A stretch of 64,000 nucleotides of DNA, taken from positions 158,716 through 222,715 of the forward strand of contig NZ_SWFM01000005.1 in assembly GCF_005144865.1 (NCBI RefSeq), read 5' to 3'. The DNA comes from Guptibacillus hwajinpoensis (lineage in GTDB: Bacteria > Bacillota > Bacilli > Bacillales > Guptibacillaceae). Within the stretch, counting starts at the first letter, position 1. Every line of letters starts with the position of its first letter. Position numbers and translations under genes: made by a program. A model generated the notes under the pieces. That model was not told the DNA's origin. It saw only the letters and a list, made by a program, of their open reading frames with translations, and ran no database searches. Positions 32,366 through 39,751 of this stretch are shown in pieces.

Positions 32366-34069
32366 ATGAAGAAAAAGTTTTCACTACTGCTTTCGGTCAT
32401 CTTGTTGTTAAGCCTTTTCCTTGCTGCGTGTTCAGGAAACTCAAACACATCTAGCAACACGAACAGTGAAGGAGAAGCTGCAAGCGGATCAGATGGTGAT
32501 AGTTCTAAGGGGTCAGCAGAACAGGTTCTAAATTTAACGGATTCACAAGATATACCTACTATGGATACAACACAAGCGACAGATCAGGTAGCCTTTAATG
32601 TTATTAACCAGGTATTTGAAGGTCTGTACAGATTAGATAAAGATAATAAACCAGTTCTTGGTATGGCTGCTGAAGAGCCACAAGTAGAAGAAAAAGACGG
32701 CGAAACAGTATACACGTTTAAACTTCGTGAAGATGCTAACTGGTCTGATGGTACACCAGTTACCGCAGGTGATTTCGTTTATTCTTGGCAAAAAATTATT
32801 CACCCAGATACAATGGGCGGATACGCGTCAATGATGGGTGCTGCTGGAATCAAAAACGGAAATGAAATCGTAACTGAAGGAGACCCACTTTACGGTAAAG
32901 TGGAGGAGCTAGGAGTTAAAGCTGTTGACGATAAGACGTTAGAAATCGTTGTTACTCAACAGGTTCCTTACTTCTTTGATCTTCTTACATTTGCTTCTTT
33001 CTATCCACAACCTCAGAAATTTGTTGAAGAGCAGGGTGAAGACTACGCTTTAGAAACTGACACTATGCTTTACAATGGACCATTTACACTAGCTGAATGG
33101 AATCATGGAGATGGATGGAAGTTAGCGAAGAATGATGGATATTGGGATGCTGATACTGTTCAGCTTAAAGAAGCTAACTACAAAATTGTTAAAGATGAAG
33201 CAACACGTGTGAATCTTTATGAAACTGGAAAGATTGACCGCGCTGGTCTTAGTGCAGACTTTGTCGATCAGTTTAAAGACAGAGAAGATTTCTCTACTGT
33301 TCTTGATACATCTATTTTCTTCCTACGTATGAATCAGAAGAACAAAGCGCTAGCGAATAATGATATCCGTAAAGCATTGTTCCTAGCTTATGACAGAGAT
33401 GGTCTTGTAAATGTATTGCTTAACAATGGATCAGTAGCAGCTCGCTACCTTGTTCCGAAAGATTTCCTAACGCTTGACGGAGAAGATTTCCGTGCTCCAG
33501 CTCCAGATGGTTATCTTGCTGATAAAACAGCAGAAGACGCTGCAGATTATTGGAAGAAAGGTCTTGAAGCGCTTGGCACTGATAGTGTAGACCTTGAATT
33601 CCTTACAACTGACAGTGATCTTGCTTCAAAAATTGCAGAATATGCTAAAGATCAATTTGAATCCAAACTTGATGGACTTACTATTAAAATCAATAAGCAA
33701 CCTTGGAAGCAATTCCTTGATCTTGAGGATGCTGGGGACTATGATATTTCAACTGGTGGATGGGGACCAGACTATCCAGATCCAATGACATATGTGTACA
33801 TGTTTGAAACTGGTGGAGCATACAACCGTATGGACTACTCAAATGAAAAGTATGACAAGTTAGTTTCTGATGCAAAAACAGAATCTGATGAGCAGAAGCG
33901 TTGGGAAATGATGCAAGAAGCAGAGCGTCTTCTAATTGAAGAAGATACTGCAATCATCCCTACTTATCAAGCAGGAAGAGCCATTCTTATGCAGGATTAT
34001 GTGAAGAACTATTACGTTCATAAGTTTGGAGCTGACTCTTCTCTTAAATGGGTAACAATTGAAAAGTAA
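32366..34069 (+). CDS. Oligopeptide ABC transporter substrate-binding lipoprotein (OppA/DppE family)
   Basis: A 567-residue SBP_bac_5 lipoprotein. The lipobox LFLAAC gives lipidated Cys22, followed by a Ser/Asn/Gly-rich linker. The mature domain shows the family signature around YTFKLREDANWSDGTPVTAGDF and DPMTYVYMFETGG. It captures extracellular peptides for an Opp-type transporter, but no permease or ATPase genes are adjacent, so it is an orphan receptor. AGGGGG precedes the ATG. It is divergent from the unusual MocR regulator and is followed by a terminator. Confidence 0.92.
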   Translation: MKKKFSLLLSVILLLSLFLAACSGNSNTSSNTNSEGEAASGSDGDSSKGSAEQVLNLTDSQDIPTMDTTQATDQVAFNVINQVFEGLYRLDKDNKPVLGMAAEEPQVEEKDGETVYTFKLREDANWSDGTPVTAGDFVYSWQKIIHPDTMGGYASMMGAAGIKNGNEIVTEGDPLYGKVEELGVKAVDDKTLEIVVTQQVPYFFDLLTFASFYPQPQKFVEEQGEDYALETDTMLYNGPFTLAEWNHGDGWKLAKNDGYWDADTVQLKEANYKIVKDEATRVNLYETGKIDRAGLSADFVDQFKDREDFSTVLDTSIFFLRMNQKNKALANNDIRKALFLAYDRDGLVNVLLNNGSVAARYLVPKDFLTLDGEDFRAPAPDGYLADKTAEDAADYWKKGLEALGTDSVDLEFLTTDSDLASKIAEYAKDQFESKLDGLTIKINKQPWKQFLDLEDAGDYDISTGGWGPDYPDPMTYVYMFETGGAYNRMDYSNEKYDKLVSDAKTESDEQKRWEMMQEAERLLIEEDTAIIPTYQAGRAILMQDYVKNYYVHKFGADSSLKWVTIEK

Positions 34070-34077
34070 AACAAGAA

Positions 34078-34108
34078 AAGCGTGGACCATTTGGTCCGCG
34101 CTTTTTTC
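34078..34108 (+). terminator. Rho-independent terminator
   Basis: AAGCGTGGACC, ATTT loop, GGTCCGCGCTTTTTT. Confidence 0.9.
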
Positions 34109-34131
34109 TATACTTAATTAATTTATGAATA

Positions 34132-35571
34132 TTAGAATTTCGGGAGCTTACGATATTTTGTTTGCTGTTCGTATACATAGGCCAATTTAATGAGTTGTGG
34201 TTCACTAAACCCTTTTCCTGTGAACGTAATGCCAAATGGTTTGTTATTTGATGTATAACCTGCTGGCACCGTGATAGAAGGATATCCTGCTTTGGCAGGT
34301 AGAGTTGAACCATAGCAGCCAGTAAATAGTAAGGCATCCAAACGCTCAGTTTCCATGATAAAGTCAAGTCCTTCTTCTTTTGCATATTTTAAATCGAAAA
34401 GTCTGCTCTGTAGATAGTCTGGATCAGTTAACTGCCCATTCGTTTGGTTTGCTTCTATTAATAGAGATTGACCGTAACGCAAAGCCAGATCTTTATTAGA
34501 ATCATTGAAACCAATGATTGATTCAAGTGTCATGCTTGTCGAATTTGTTTCTTTAGCAAGGTAGTTATTGATACCGGATTTAAATTCATGAAGAAGGACC
34601 TGGTAGTCATTCTCAAGATCTTCCTGACGAGCGCTTATCTCCACAATCTCTACAATCGTACATCCAACGTTCTTAAGTTCATCTAAAGCTCGATTCAGTT
34701 CCTGTTGTTCTTCTTGATGCATGTTATCGTAATATCCTTTATTCACGATTCCGACCCTAAATTCTTCAAATAGCGTTTGGAGAAGGAATGGGGTGTAATC
34801 ATGATAAGAAGGAACATGAGAGGTGGATGGATCTTCTACATCAACCCCAGAGATAACGCCGAGAATGATCGCCGCATCCGTTATGTTACGAGTAATGGGT
34901 CCTGCGATATCCTGTGACAGTGAAATAGGAATAATCCCTTTCCTGCTAACCGTTCCTATTGTGGGTTTTATCCCAACGACTGCATTTGAACTAGCCGGGC
35001 TTAGTATTGATCCATTTGTTTCAGTGCCAATCGCAGCTGTAGCGAAGTGGCAGGCAACTGCTGCAGCAGAGCCAGAACTCGATCCTCCTACGTCAAGAGT
35101 ACCTGGTCCATATGGATTAAGAACCTGGCCACCCCTTGAACTATATCCATTGGGCATTGAGTCACTCATGAAGTTTGCCCATTCTGTCATATTCGCTTTA
35201 CCGAGTATTACTGCTCCTGCCTCACGAAGCTTTTTGACTAGGAAAGCATCCTCCCTACCAAAGGAATGAGATAGGGCTGAAGAACCTGCACTTGTATGCA
35301 TACTATCTCCAGTATTAATATTGTCTTTTAATAGTATTGGAATGCCATGAAGAAGACCTCTTGATCCAATTTGTTTTCTTTCTCGATCAAGACTCTCTGC
35401 TATAAAAAGGGCATCAGGATTTACTTCTAATACAGCGTTAATATGAGGATTGTATTTTGCTATTTGTTCGAGGTAGAAACGAACAAGCTGATTTGATGTG
35501 AGTTCCCCTTTAAACATTGCTTGTTGAAGATCTATGATTGTTGATTGTTCAAGCCACTCTATTGTTAACAT
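34132..35571 (-). CDS. Amidase-signature family protein
   Basis: A 479-residue amidase of the GatA/peptide-amidase-like group. The Ser-cisSer-Lys triad can be located: Lys82 in ILLKDN, and the Gly/Ser-rich signature VGGSSSGSAAAV (161-172), followed by the nucleophile-containing TETNGSILSPAS (the family has G-S-I). Such enzymes hydrolyse carboxamides; the substrate is unknown. No gatC or gatB is adjacent, so it is unlikely to be the tRNA amidotransferase. It is convergent with the peptide-binding protein gene. Confidence 0.9.
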   Translation of the reverse strand: MLTIEWLEQSTIIDLQQAMFKGELTSNQLVRFYLEQIAKYNPHINAVLEVNPDALFIAESLDRERKQIGSRGLLHGIPILLKDNINTGDSMHTSAGSSALSHSFGREDAFLVKKLREAGAVILGKANMTEWANFMSDSMPNGYSSRGGQVLNPYGPGTLDVGGSSSGSAAAVACHFATAAIGTETNGSILSPASSNAVVGIKPTIGTVSRKGIIPISLSQDIAGPITRNITDAAIILGVISGVDVEDPSTSHVPSYHDYTPFLLQTLFEEFRVGIVNKGYYDNMHQEEQQELNRALDELKNVGCTIVEIVEISARQEDLENDYQVLLHEFKSGINNYLAKETNSTSMTLESIIGFNDSNKDLALRYGQSLLIEANQTNGQLTDPDYLQSRLFDLKYAKEEGLDFIMETERLDALLFTGCYGSTLPAKAGYPSITVPAGYTSNNKPFGITFTGKGFSEPQLIKLAYVYEQQTKYRKLPKF

Positions 35572-35698
35572 GATTAGAAACCTCCTGAACCATTTTTGTA
35601 ACTTATTCTACAAATTATGTCATTTTTCCTTTGTTAGGCTAACAATATGGCGGTAGAGGTTGGCAACTTCAAGAATTAGTTATAATAAGTAATTCAAA

Positions 35699-35732
35699 AA
35701 AAGCCAGAACCTTAGTTAAGGTTCTGGCTTTC
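35699..35732 (-). terminator. Rho-independent terminator of ribU
   Basis: AAGCCAGAACCTTA and TAAGGTTCTGGCTT form a 14-bp stem just after the ribU stop. Confidence 0.85.
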
Positions 35733-35735
35733 AGA

Positions 35736-36317
35736 TTATATTGTTCTGGCTTGCCTAACAAACCAGGGTTTTAATTTAATAAAGAAGGCAATAAAGATCC
35801 CTGCTACAATTGCACCTTTAATTAGGTTAAATGGTGTTATACCAGTTAACACAAGTGCCTGGCGAGCTGATGCTGACATTTCTTCAAAGCCCATAAACCA
35901 AGTATATGCAGGAAGAATAATGACATAATTCAACAATCCCATCATTGCTGACATCAGAATAGTTCCGAGTGTAAGTCCCAGTGTTAATCCTTTCTGGGTT
36001 TGGTTAAACTTACGGAAAATAAGAGATGTTGGTACGATAAAGAATACTCCCGCTATGAAGTTTGCAAGCTGACCGATCGGGACGCCTGTGAAACTTCCTT
36101 GAATACCGAAATGAATAAAATTCTTAATCGCTTCAACGAGAATTCCTGCTACTGGCCCATATAGGATGGCCACAAAGAGTGCTGGTATTTCACTGAAATC
36201 AATTTGAAGGAAAACAGGAAATCCAGGTAGTGGAAAATCGAGTAACATCAGTAAGTATGAAATACTACTGAACATAGCAACGACGATCATGCGTTGCGTT
36301 TTAGATACACTTTTCAT
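35736..36317 (-). CDS. ribU: Riboflavin ECF transporter substrate-binding subunit RibU
   Basis: A 193-residue S component with about six helices (YpaA/RibU family). The N-terminal helix start MKSVSKTQRMIVVAMFSSIS and the DFSEIPALFVAILYGPVAGI segment are typical. It imports riboflavin together with shared ECF ATPases encoded elsewhere. The ATG at 36317 follows GGGAG by about 10 bases; the open frame back to 36377 runs into the riboswitch terminator. Control by the FMN riboswitch directly upstream confirms the substrate. Confidence 0.93.
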   Translation of the reverse strand: MKSVSKTQRMIVVAMFSSISYLLMLLDFPLPGFPVFLQIDFSEIPALFVAILYGPVAGILVEAIKNFIHFGIQGSFTGVPIGQLANFIAGVFFIVPTSLIFRKFNQTQKGLTLGLTLGTILMSAMMGLLNYVIILPAYTWFMGFEEMSASARQALVLTGITPFNLIKGAIVAGIFIAFFIKLKPWFVRQARTI

Positions 36318-36375
36318 TTTGACATTGCTCCCTTTTTTTCGAACCACCGAAAAAGGAGATGTGGCCCCAGTGCAC

Positions 36376-36408
36376 ACAAAAAACCATGAGTATGGGGCTC
36401 ATGGTTGG
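36376..36408 (-). terminator. FMN riboswitch expression-platform terminator
   Basis: On the minus strand AACCATGAG, loop, CTCATGGTT, TTTTGTG. Expected to form when FMN is bound. Confidence 0.8.
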
Positions 36409-36467
36409 TTACGGCATGGGGAAATAAGCAAGCACTTTCTTAAAATGAAAGCAACTTACTACTCCAC

Positions 36468-36600
36468 CATCTTCTCCCATCCAGACTATACTGTCGGCTC
36501 TGGAATCACACCAGATCCTGCCCAAAATACAGGCTCGCGGGCTTGAGGAATTGCATATCCTTCACCGCCGGTCGGGAATTACACCCTGCCCCGAAGATAG
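36468..36600 (-). promoter_or_regulatory. FMN riboswitch (RFN element)
   Basis: Minus strand carries the conserved blocks TCTTCGGGGCAGGGTG, ATTCCCGACCGGCGGT, AGCCCGCGAGCC, GATCTGGTGTGATTCCAGAG, CCGACAGTATAGTCTGG and ATGGGAGAAG in the right order. A terminator follows at 36376-36408, then ribU. Confidence 0.97.
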
Positions 36601-36705
36601 TTCGCTATAATGTTTACATCTTCATTATACAGCGGTAGATGAGATATCTCAATAAAAACATCTTGAAACCAAGCTATTTTGTGATAACGCTTTCTTTTTT
36701 GCATT

Positions 36706-36743
36706 CTAAAAACCTTCTGTTCGTTTGAACAGAAGGTTTTTAG
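36706..36743. terminator. Isolated perfect 17-bp inverted repeat
   Basis: CTAAAAACCTTCTGTTC and GAACAGAAGGTTTTTAG around GTTT. It looks like a bidirectional terminator but no gene ends here; it lies between the FMN riboswitch (minus) and a solo insertion-element end. Bases 36621-36705 hold nothing else that I can see. Confidence 0.5.
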
Positions 36744-36758
36744 ATAGAGCGCTTTCAT

Positions 36759-36901
36759 CCCATCCTTAAGGAGACAGTAAACACCTCAGAACGTGAGTCA
36801 ATCAAGACGTTTAGGTGGGGGAAACTGCCCCTAAAGGTCCGATTGGTTCAACTAACCATCATAGGGGAGAAAGCCCCCCTCTGATGGAAGTTTCACTTTA
36901 T
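36759..36901 (+). repeat. Solo IS200/IS605-like 3' end (omega-RNA-like), copy 1
   Basis: Starts CCCATCCTTAAGG and ends GGAAGTTTCACTTTAT. It holds an outer helix, an AACGT..ACGTT stem-loop, the constant block CCCCTAAAGGTCCGATTGG, a GGTTCAACTAACC hairpin and a subterminal hairpin CATCATAGGGG/CCCCCCTCTGATGG. No transposase or tnpB is linked. Copies 2 and 3 are at 36902 and 51727. Confidence 0.6.
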
Positions 36902-37046
36902 CCCACCCTTAAGGGGCAGTAACCTCCCACCTCGGAACGTGAGTGAATCAAGACGTTTAGGTGGGGAAACTGCCCCTAAAGGTCCGATTGGTTCAACTAA
37001 CCATCATAGGGGAGAAAGCCCCCCTATGATGGAAGTTTCACTTTAT
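36902..37046 (+). repeat. Solo IS200/IS605-like 3' end (omega-RNA-like), copy 2
   Basis: Same structure as copy 1 and best preserved: CCCACCCTTAAGGGGCAG pairs with ACTGCCCCT, CCCACCT with AGGTGGGG, AACGT with ACGTT, GGTT with AACC, and CATCATAGGGG with CCCCCCTATGATGG, ending TTTCACTTTAT. It begins immediately after the TTTAT of copy 1, as if inserted at that target. Its final bases include the cccA stop codon. Confidence 0.6.
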
Positions 37047-37414
37047 TTCTTTTCAGAAAGCCATGTTGCTACTAACTCTGCTTCTTTTCCTTCAATTAAG
37101 CCTGCTGGCATTCCGCCACCTTTACCATTCTTAATGATGCCAAGAATTTCGTCTTTGGAATATTTACCGCCAACTGCTTCAAGTGCAGGTCCTGCACCAC
37201 CACCAAGGTTTTCTCCGTGGCATGAAGCACAATTTTGTGCAAAGATTTGCTCAGCTTCTCCTCCAGCAGAATCACCGCCTTCTTCAGATTGCTCACTGTG
37301 GCTACCTTCGCCACCTCCAGCATGTTCTTCGGTTGTGGAAAGCCAGTATGTAAATCCTACAACCAAGACAAGGAACAAAATTGTTGCACTTATATATGCG
37401 GATGATTTTCCCAT
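37043..37414 (-). CDS. cccA: Membrane-anchored cytochrome c550 (CccA-like)
   Basis: A 123-residue cytochrome c: an N-terminal transmembrane anchor (residues 6-25), a Gly/Glu/Ser-rich linker (28-52), then a single haem domain with C62ASCH66 and axial Met102 (GGMPAG). It shuttles electrons on the outer face of the membrane. AGGAGGTG lies before the ATG at 37414; longer frames upstream have no site. The stop codon TAA (37043-37045, read on the minus strand) coincides with the terminal TTTAT of the repeat copy 2, so the element abuts the gene exactly. No separate terminator is visible other than hairpins in the repeat. Confidence 0.92.
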   Translation of the reverse strand: MGKSSAYISATILFLVLVVGFTYWLSTTEEHAGGGEGSHSEQSEEGGDSAGGEAEQIFAQNCASCHGENLGGGAGPALEAVGGKYSKDEILGIIKNGKGGGMPAGLIEGKEAELVATWLSEKK

Positions 37415-37602
37415 TCTGTTCACCTCCTGTATCCTCATCTTTATCATACTTTTCACACATCCAATTATCAAATACATTTTCGTTCTACCTTTCTGAATGA
37501 CGAAAGCCTTTCTATGTTTGCTAGTAAAAAAATCTTCTAAATTGAAGATCCTTTTCATAGAAATAGATTAAGAATGAAAGGAATGGTGGGAGGTAATTAG
37601 AG

Positions 37603-38775
37603 ATGAAAAGCAACTCAATTAAGTTGTTTAGTGATAGAAGCAGCAGTCAAATTAGGGCATTTTCATTTATTACGATTATTGGACTAGTTATTTTATTTAT
37701 TCTAGCTGGAATTATTTCATCTTCAGAAACAAAATATCAGCTCTCATCTTCTATGATACATGACTGGATCACAAGTTTTTCTACAGAAGCAATGGTATAT
37801 GGGATGGGGACTGAAAATCATTATTTGACGCAGGTTTTACCTGAGGAAAGTGAACCGCCAGCTTTGTCCCTTGTTGCCTTCCAATTCATTACGAGCATTA
37901 AACCAGGAGATATTAGAAGTTTGGTAGGTGGGGAATTGCCTGGGTTTGCTTTGTATGATGCCAAGATTCATGTCGCTGGTGAAGGAACAAATTTCACGAA
38001 CCTACCAGTAGAATCAGCACCGCCACTTAATGAGTTATTGAAAGAGCGTGATGTTTCTTCTGATAAACTTCAAATTCAAGATTCTAAGGATCAGGTAACT
38101 CCTCCACTTCATACAACGAATGGACGAAAGGTGGCTTTTATTTATCATTCCCACAGCTACGAATCCTATCTTCCGTTACTGGGGTTAGAAGGAGAGAAAA
38201 ATGCAAATCTAGCTAACGATGGTAAAACGAATATAACGCTAGTAGGGAAGATGCTCGGTGAAGAACTTGAGAACAGAGGAATTGGAACACAGGTAGATGA
38301 TTCGAACATAGGAGCTCTGTTAAATAAAAAGGGTTGGGAACATGGAAAGGCTTACGATGTATCTAGAACAATCGTTCAATCTGCGATGGGTGGAAATGAT
38401 GGTTTAGATTTATTTATTGATATTCATCGGGATTCATTAAGGGAGAAAGATACAACGGTGACAATCAACAACAAAGAATACGCGCGTACTGTATTTGTCA
38501 TAGGCGAAGAAAATCCTAACTATGAGAAAAACTTGGCGTTAGCGAAAGACTTACATGAGGCGTTAAAGAAGGAATACCCTGGACTAAGTAGAGGGGTAAT
38601 TGGAAAGAAGGGGCAGGGAGTAGATGGAATATACAACCAGGATTTATCTCCTAGCGCGTTGTTAATTGAAATTGGTGGCGTCGATAATAACTTAGAACAA
38701 CTTAGCAGAACGGTTAAAGCAATTGCAGATGTTATGAGCGAACATTATTGGAGTACTCAAAAAGTTAGTAATTAG
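37603..38775 (+). CDS. spoIIP: Stage II sporulation protein P (SpoIIP)
   Basis: A 390-residue SpoIIP: N-terminal transmembrane anchor (about 20-40), then the extracytoplasmic amidase/endopeptidase domain with FIYHSHSYESYLP, LFIDIHRDSLREKD and SALLIEIGGVDNNLE, matching the zinc-binding and catalytic regions of the family (HTHxxE, DxHRD, E). SpoIIP works with SpoIID and SpoIIM to thin septal peptidoglycan during engulfment. GGGAGG precedes the ATG. A SigE-type -10 (CATAGAAAT near 37556) is suggestive only. It may be the second SpoIIP-type protein, since gpr is not adjacent. Confidence 0.9.
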   Translation: MKSNSIKLFSDRSSSQIRAFSFITIIGLVILFILAGIISSSETKYQLSSSMIHDWITSFSTEAMVYGMGTENHYLTQVLPEESEPPALSLVAFQFITSIKPGDIRSLVGGELPGFALYDAKIHVAGEGTNFTNLPVESAPPLNELLKERDVSSDKLQIQDSKDQVTPPLHTTNGRKVAFIYHSHSYESYLPLLGLEGEKNANLANDGKTNITLVGKMLGEELENRGIGTQVDDSNIGALLNKKGWEHGKAYDVSRTIVQSAMGGNDGLDLFIDIHRDSLREKDTTVTINNKEYARTVFVIGEENPNYEKNLALAKDLHEALKKEYPGLSRGVIGKKGQGVDGIYNQDLSPSALLIEIGGVDNNLEQLSRTVKAIADVMSEHYWSTQKVSN

Positions 38776-38785
38776 CATTTTAAAT

Positions 38786-38991
38786 GGTTTGCTATAAAAG
38801 TGGTGGTTGATATCCGCTACAGGGTGCTCGCTTTCCGCGGGGCGGGCGCTGAGCCTCCTCGACACGCTTGGGCGTGCCTGTGTGGTCTCTGCTGTCCCGC
38901 TAGTCCCGCAGGAGTCGAGCACCCTTCCGCTCCAATCAGCTAAGTGAGGTTATTTATACAACAAAAGTCAACAATCTTTTAGAAAAGAGCC
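38786..38991. repeat. MITE-like palindromic repeat, copy 4
   Basis: Same orientation as copies 1 and 2: GATATCCGCTACAGGGTG, CTCGCTTTCCGCGGGGCGGG, CTGTCCCGCTAGTCCCGC, AGGAGTCGAGCACCCTTCC, ending CAACAATCTTTTAGAAAAGAGCC. It lies between the convergent spoIIP and yitT-like genes. Confidence 0.75.
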
Positions 38992-39011
38992 TTTTAAATA
39001 AATCGCTTACT

Positions 39012-39042
39012 AAAAGCGCATGTCCATAGGGCATGCGCTTTA
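39012..39042. terminator. Terminator between repeat and yitT-like gene
   Basis: AAAGCGCATG, loop, CATGCGCTTTA; it overlaps the stop codon of the minus-strand gene. Confidence 0.65.
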
Positions 39043-39612
39043 GGTTGGTTGTTTATGAAGAGTTAACAAGCTGGTAGCAATTCCGACGGCAAAAATAGTT
39101 ACAGCTGAGTACATTGTAGCGTTCAAACCAATGGTATTTGAGCCGATAATAATAACAAAGCCATCAATAAGAAAAATAATCATTCCGACGTTTAAAGAGA
39201 GTACACGTGCAATGAATTGTGCAAGAAGATCTGTACCACCTGTACTTGTATCAAATTTAAGCATTAAACCTATACCTGAACCGACAAATAATCCACCGAG
39301 GATGGCGCTTGGGAGTATGGAGAAGGCAAAGGTATGACGAAGTGGTGAAAGAACATCAATGAAAAAGGAAGATAGTAATAAGCCATGTAGACTATTGTAG
39401 AAATAGGGCCTGAAATAAAGAAATGCAATAATGTAGAGTGGGATACTTAAGAAGATAATCGTTAGTCCTGTCTGGTAACCCCACATATATTTAATAATTA
39501 AACCAATTCCAATCATTCCACCATCTATTAAATGATTAGGAACAAGAAAACCGTTGATGCCAAAACCAACTAGAATACTTCCAATGAAAACGGCTGTCAT
39601 TTTCTTGTACAT
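39040..39612 (-). CDS. YitT-family membrane protein, short form
   Basis: A 190-residue membrane protein with five or six helices matching the YitT membrane domain (GGMIGIGLIIKYMWG; FDTSTGGTDLLAQFIAR). Most YitT proteins are about 280 residues with a C-terminal DUF2179 domain, which is absent here; the protein ends at the last helix (LLTLHKQPT). AGGTGA precedes the ATG. Function unknown. Confidence 0.85.
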   Translation of the reverse strand: MYKKMTAVFIGSILVGFGINGFLVPNHLIDGGMIGIGLIIKYMWGYQTGLTIIFLSIPLYIIAFLYFRPYFYNSLHGLLLSSFFIDVLSPLRHTFAFSILPSAILGGLFVGSGIGLMLKFDTSTGGTDLLAQFIARVLSLNVGMIIFLIDGFVIIIGSNTIGLNATMYSAVTIFAVGIATSLLTLHKQPT

Positions 39613-39751
39613 AAGATGCTCACCTGCTTGTTCATGGTTGTTCCATACTTATGTATAAAATACAGCTTTCATAACGAGTTCATCATTATTTACACAAACG
39701 TTTAGAGCATATAAACAGTTATCGTTTGGTAGCAGAAGGCCGGGTGTTTAA

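Noticed and set aside
34044..34385. A 113-codon minus-strand frame at the 3' end of the amidase gene
   Set aside because: It overlaps the amidase in another frame and crosses the terminator of the neighbouring gene.
36621..36758. Intact insertion sequence next to the solo ends
   Set aside because: No tnpA or tnpB coding sequence is present; only the structured ends are seen.
36939..37496. A long plus-strand frame opposite cccA
   Set aside because: It is antisense to a clear cytochrome c gene and rich in Pro/Ser as expected for the complement of Gly-rich coding DNA.
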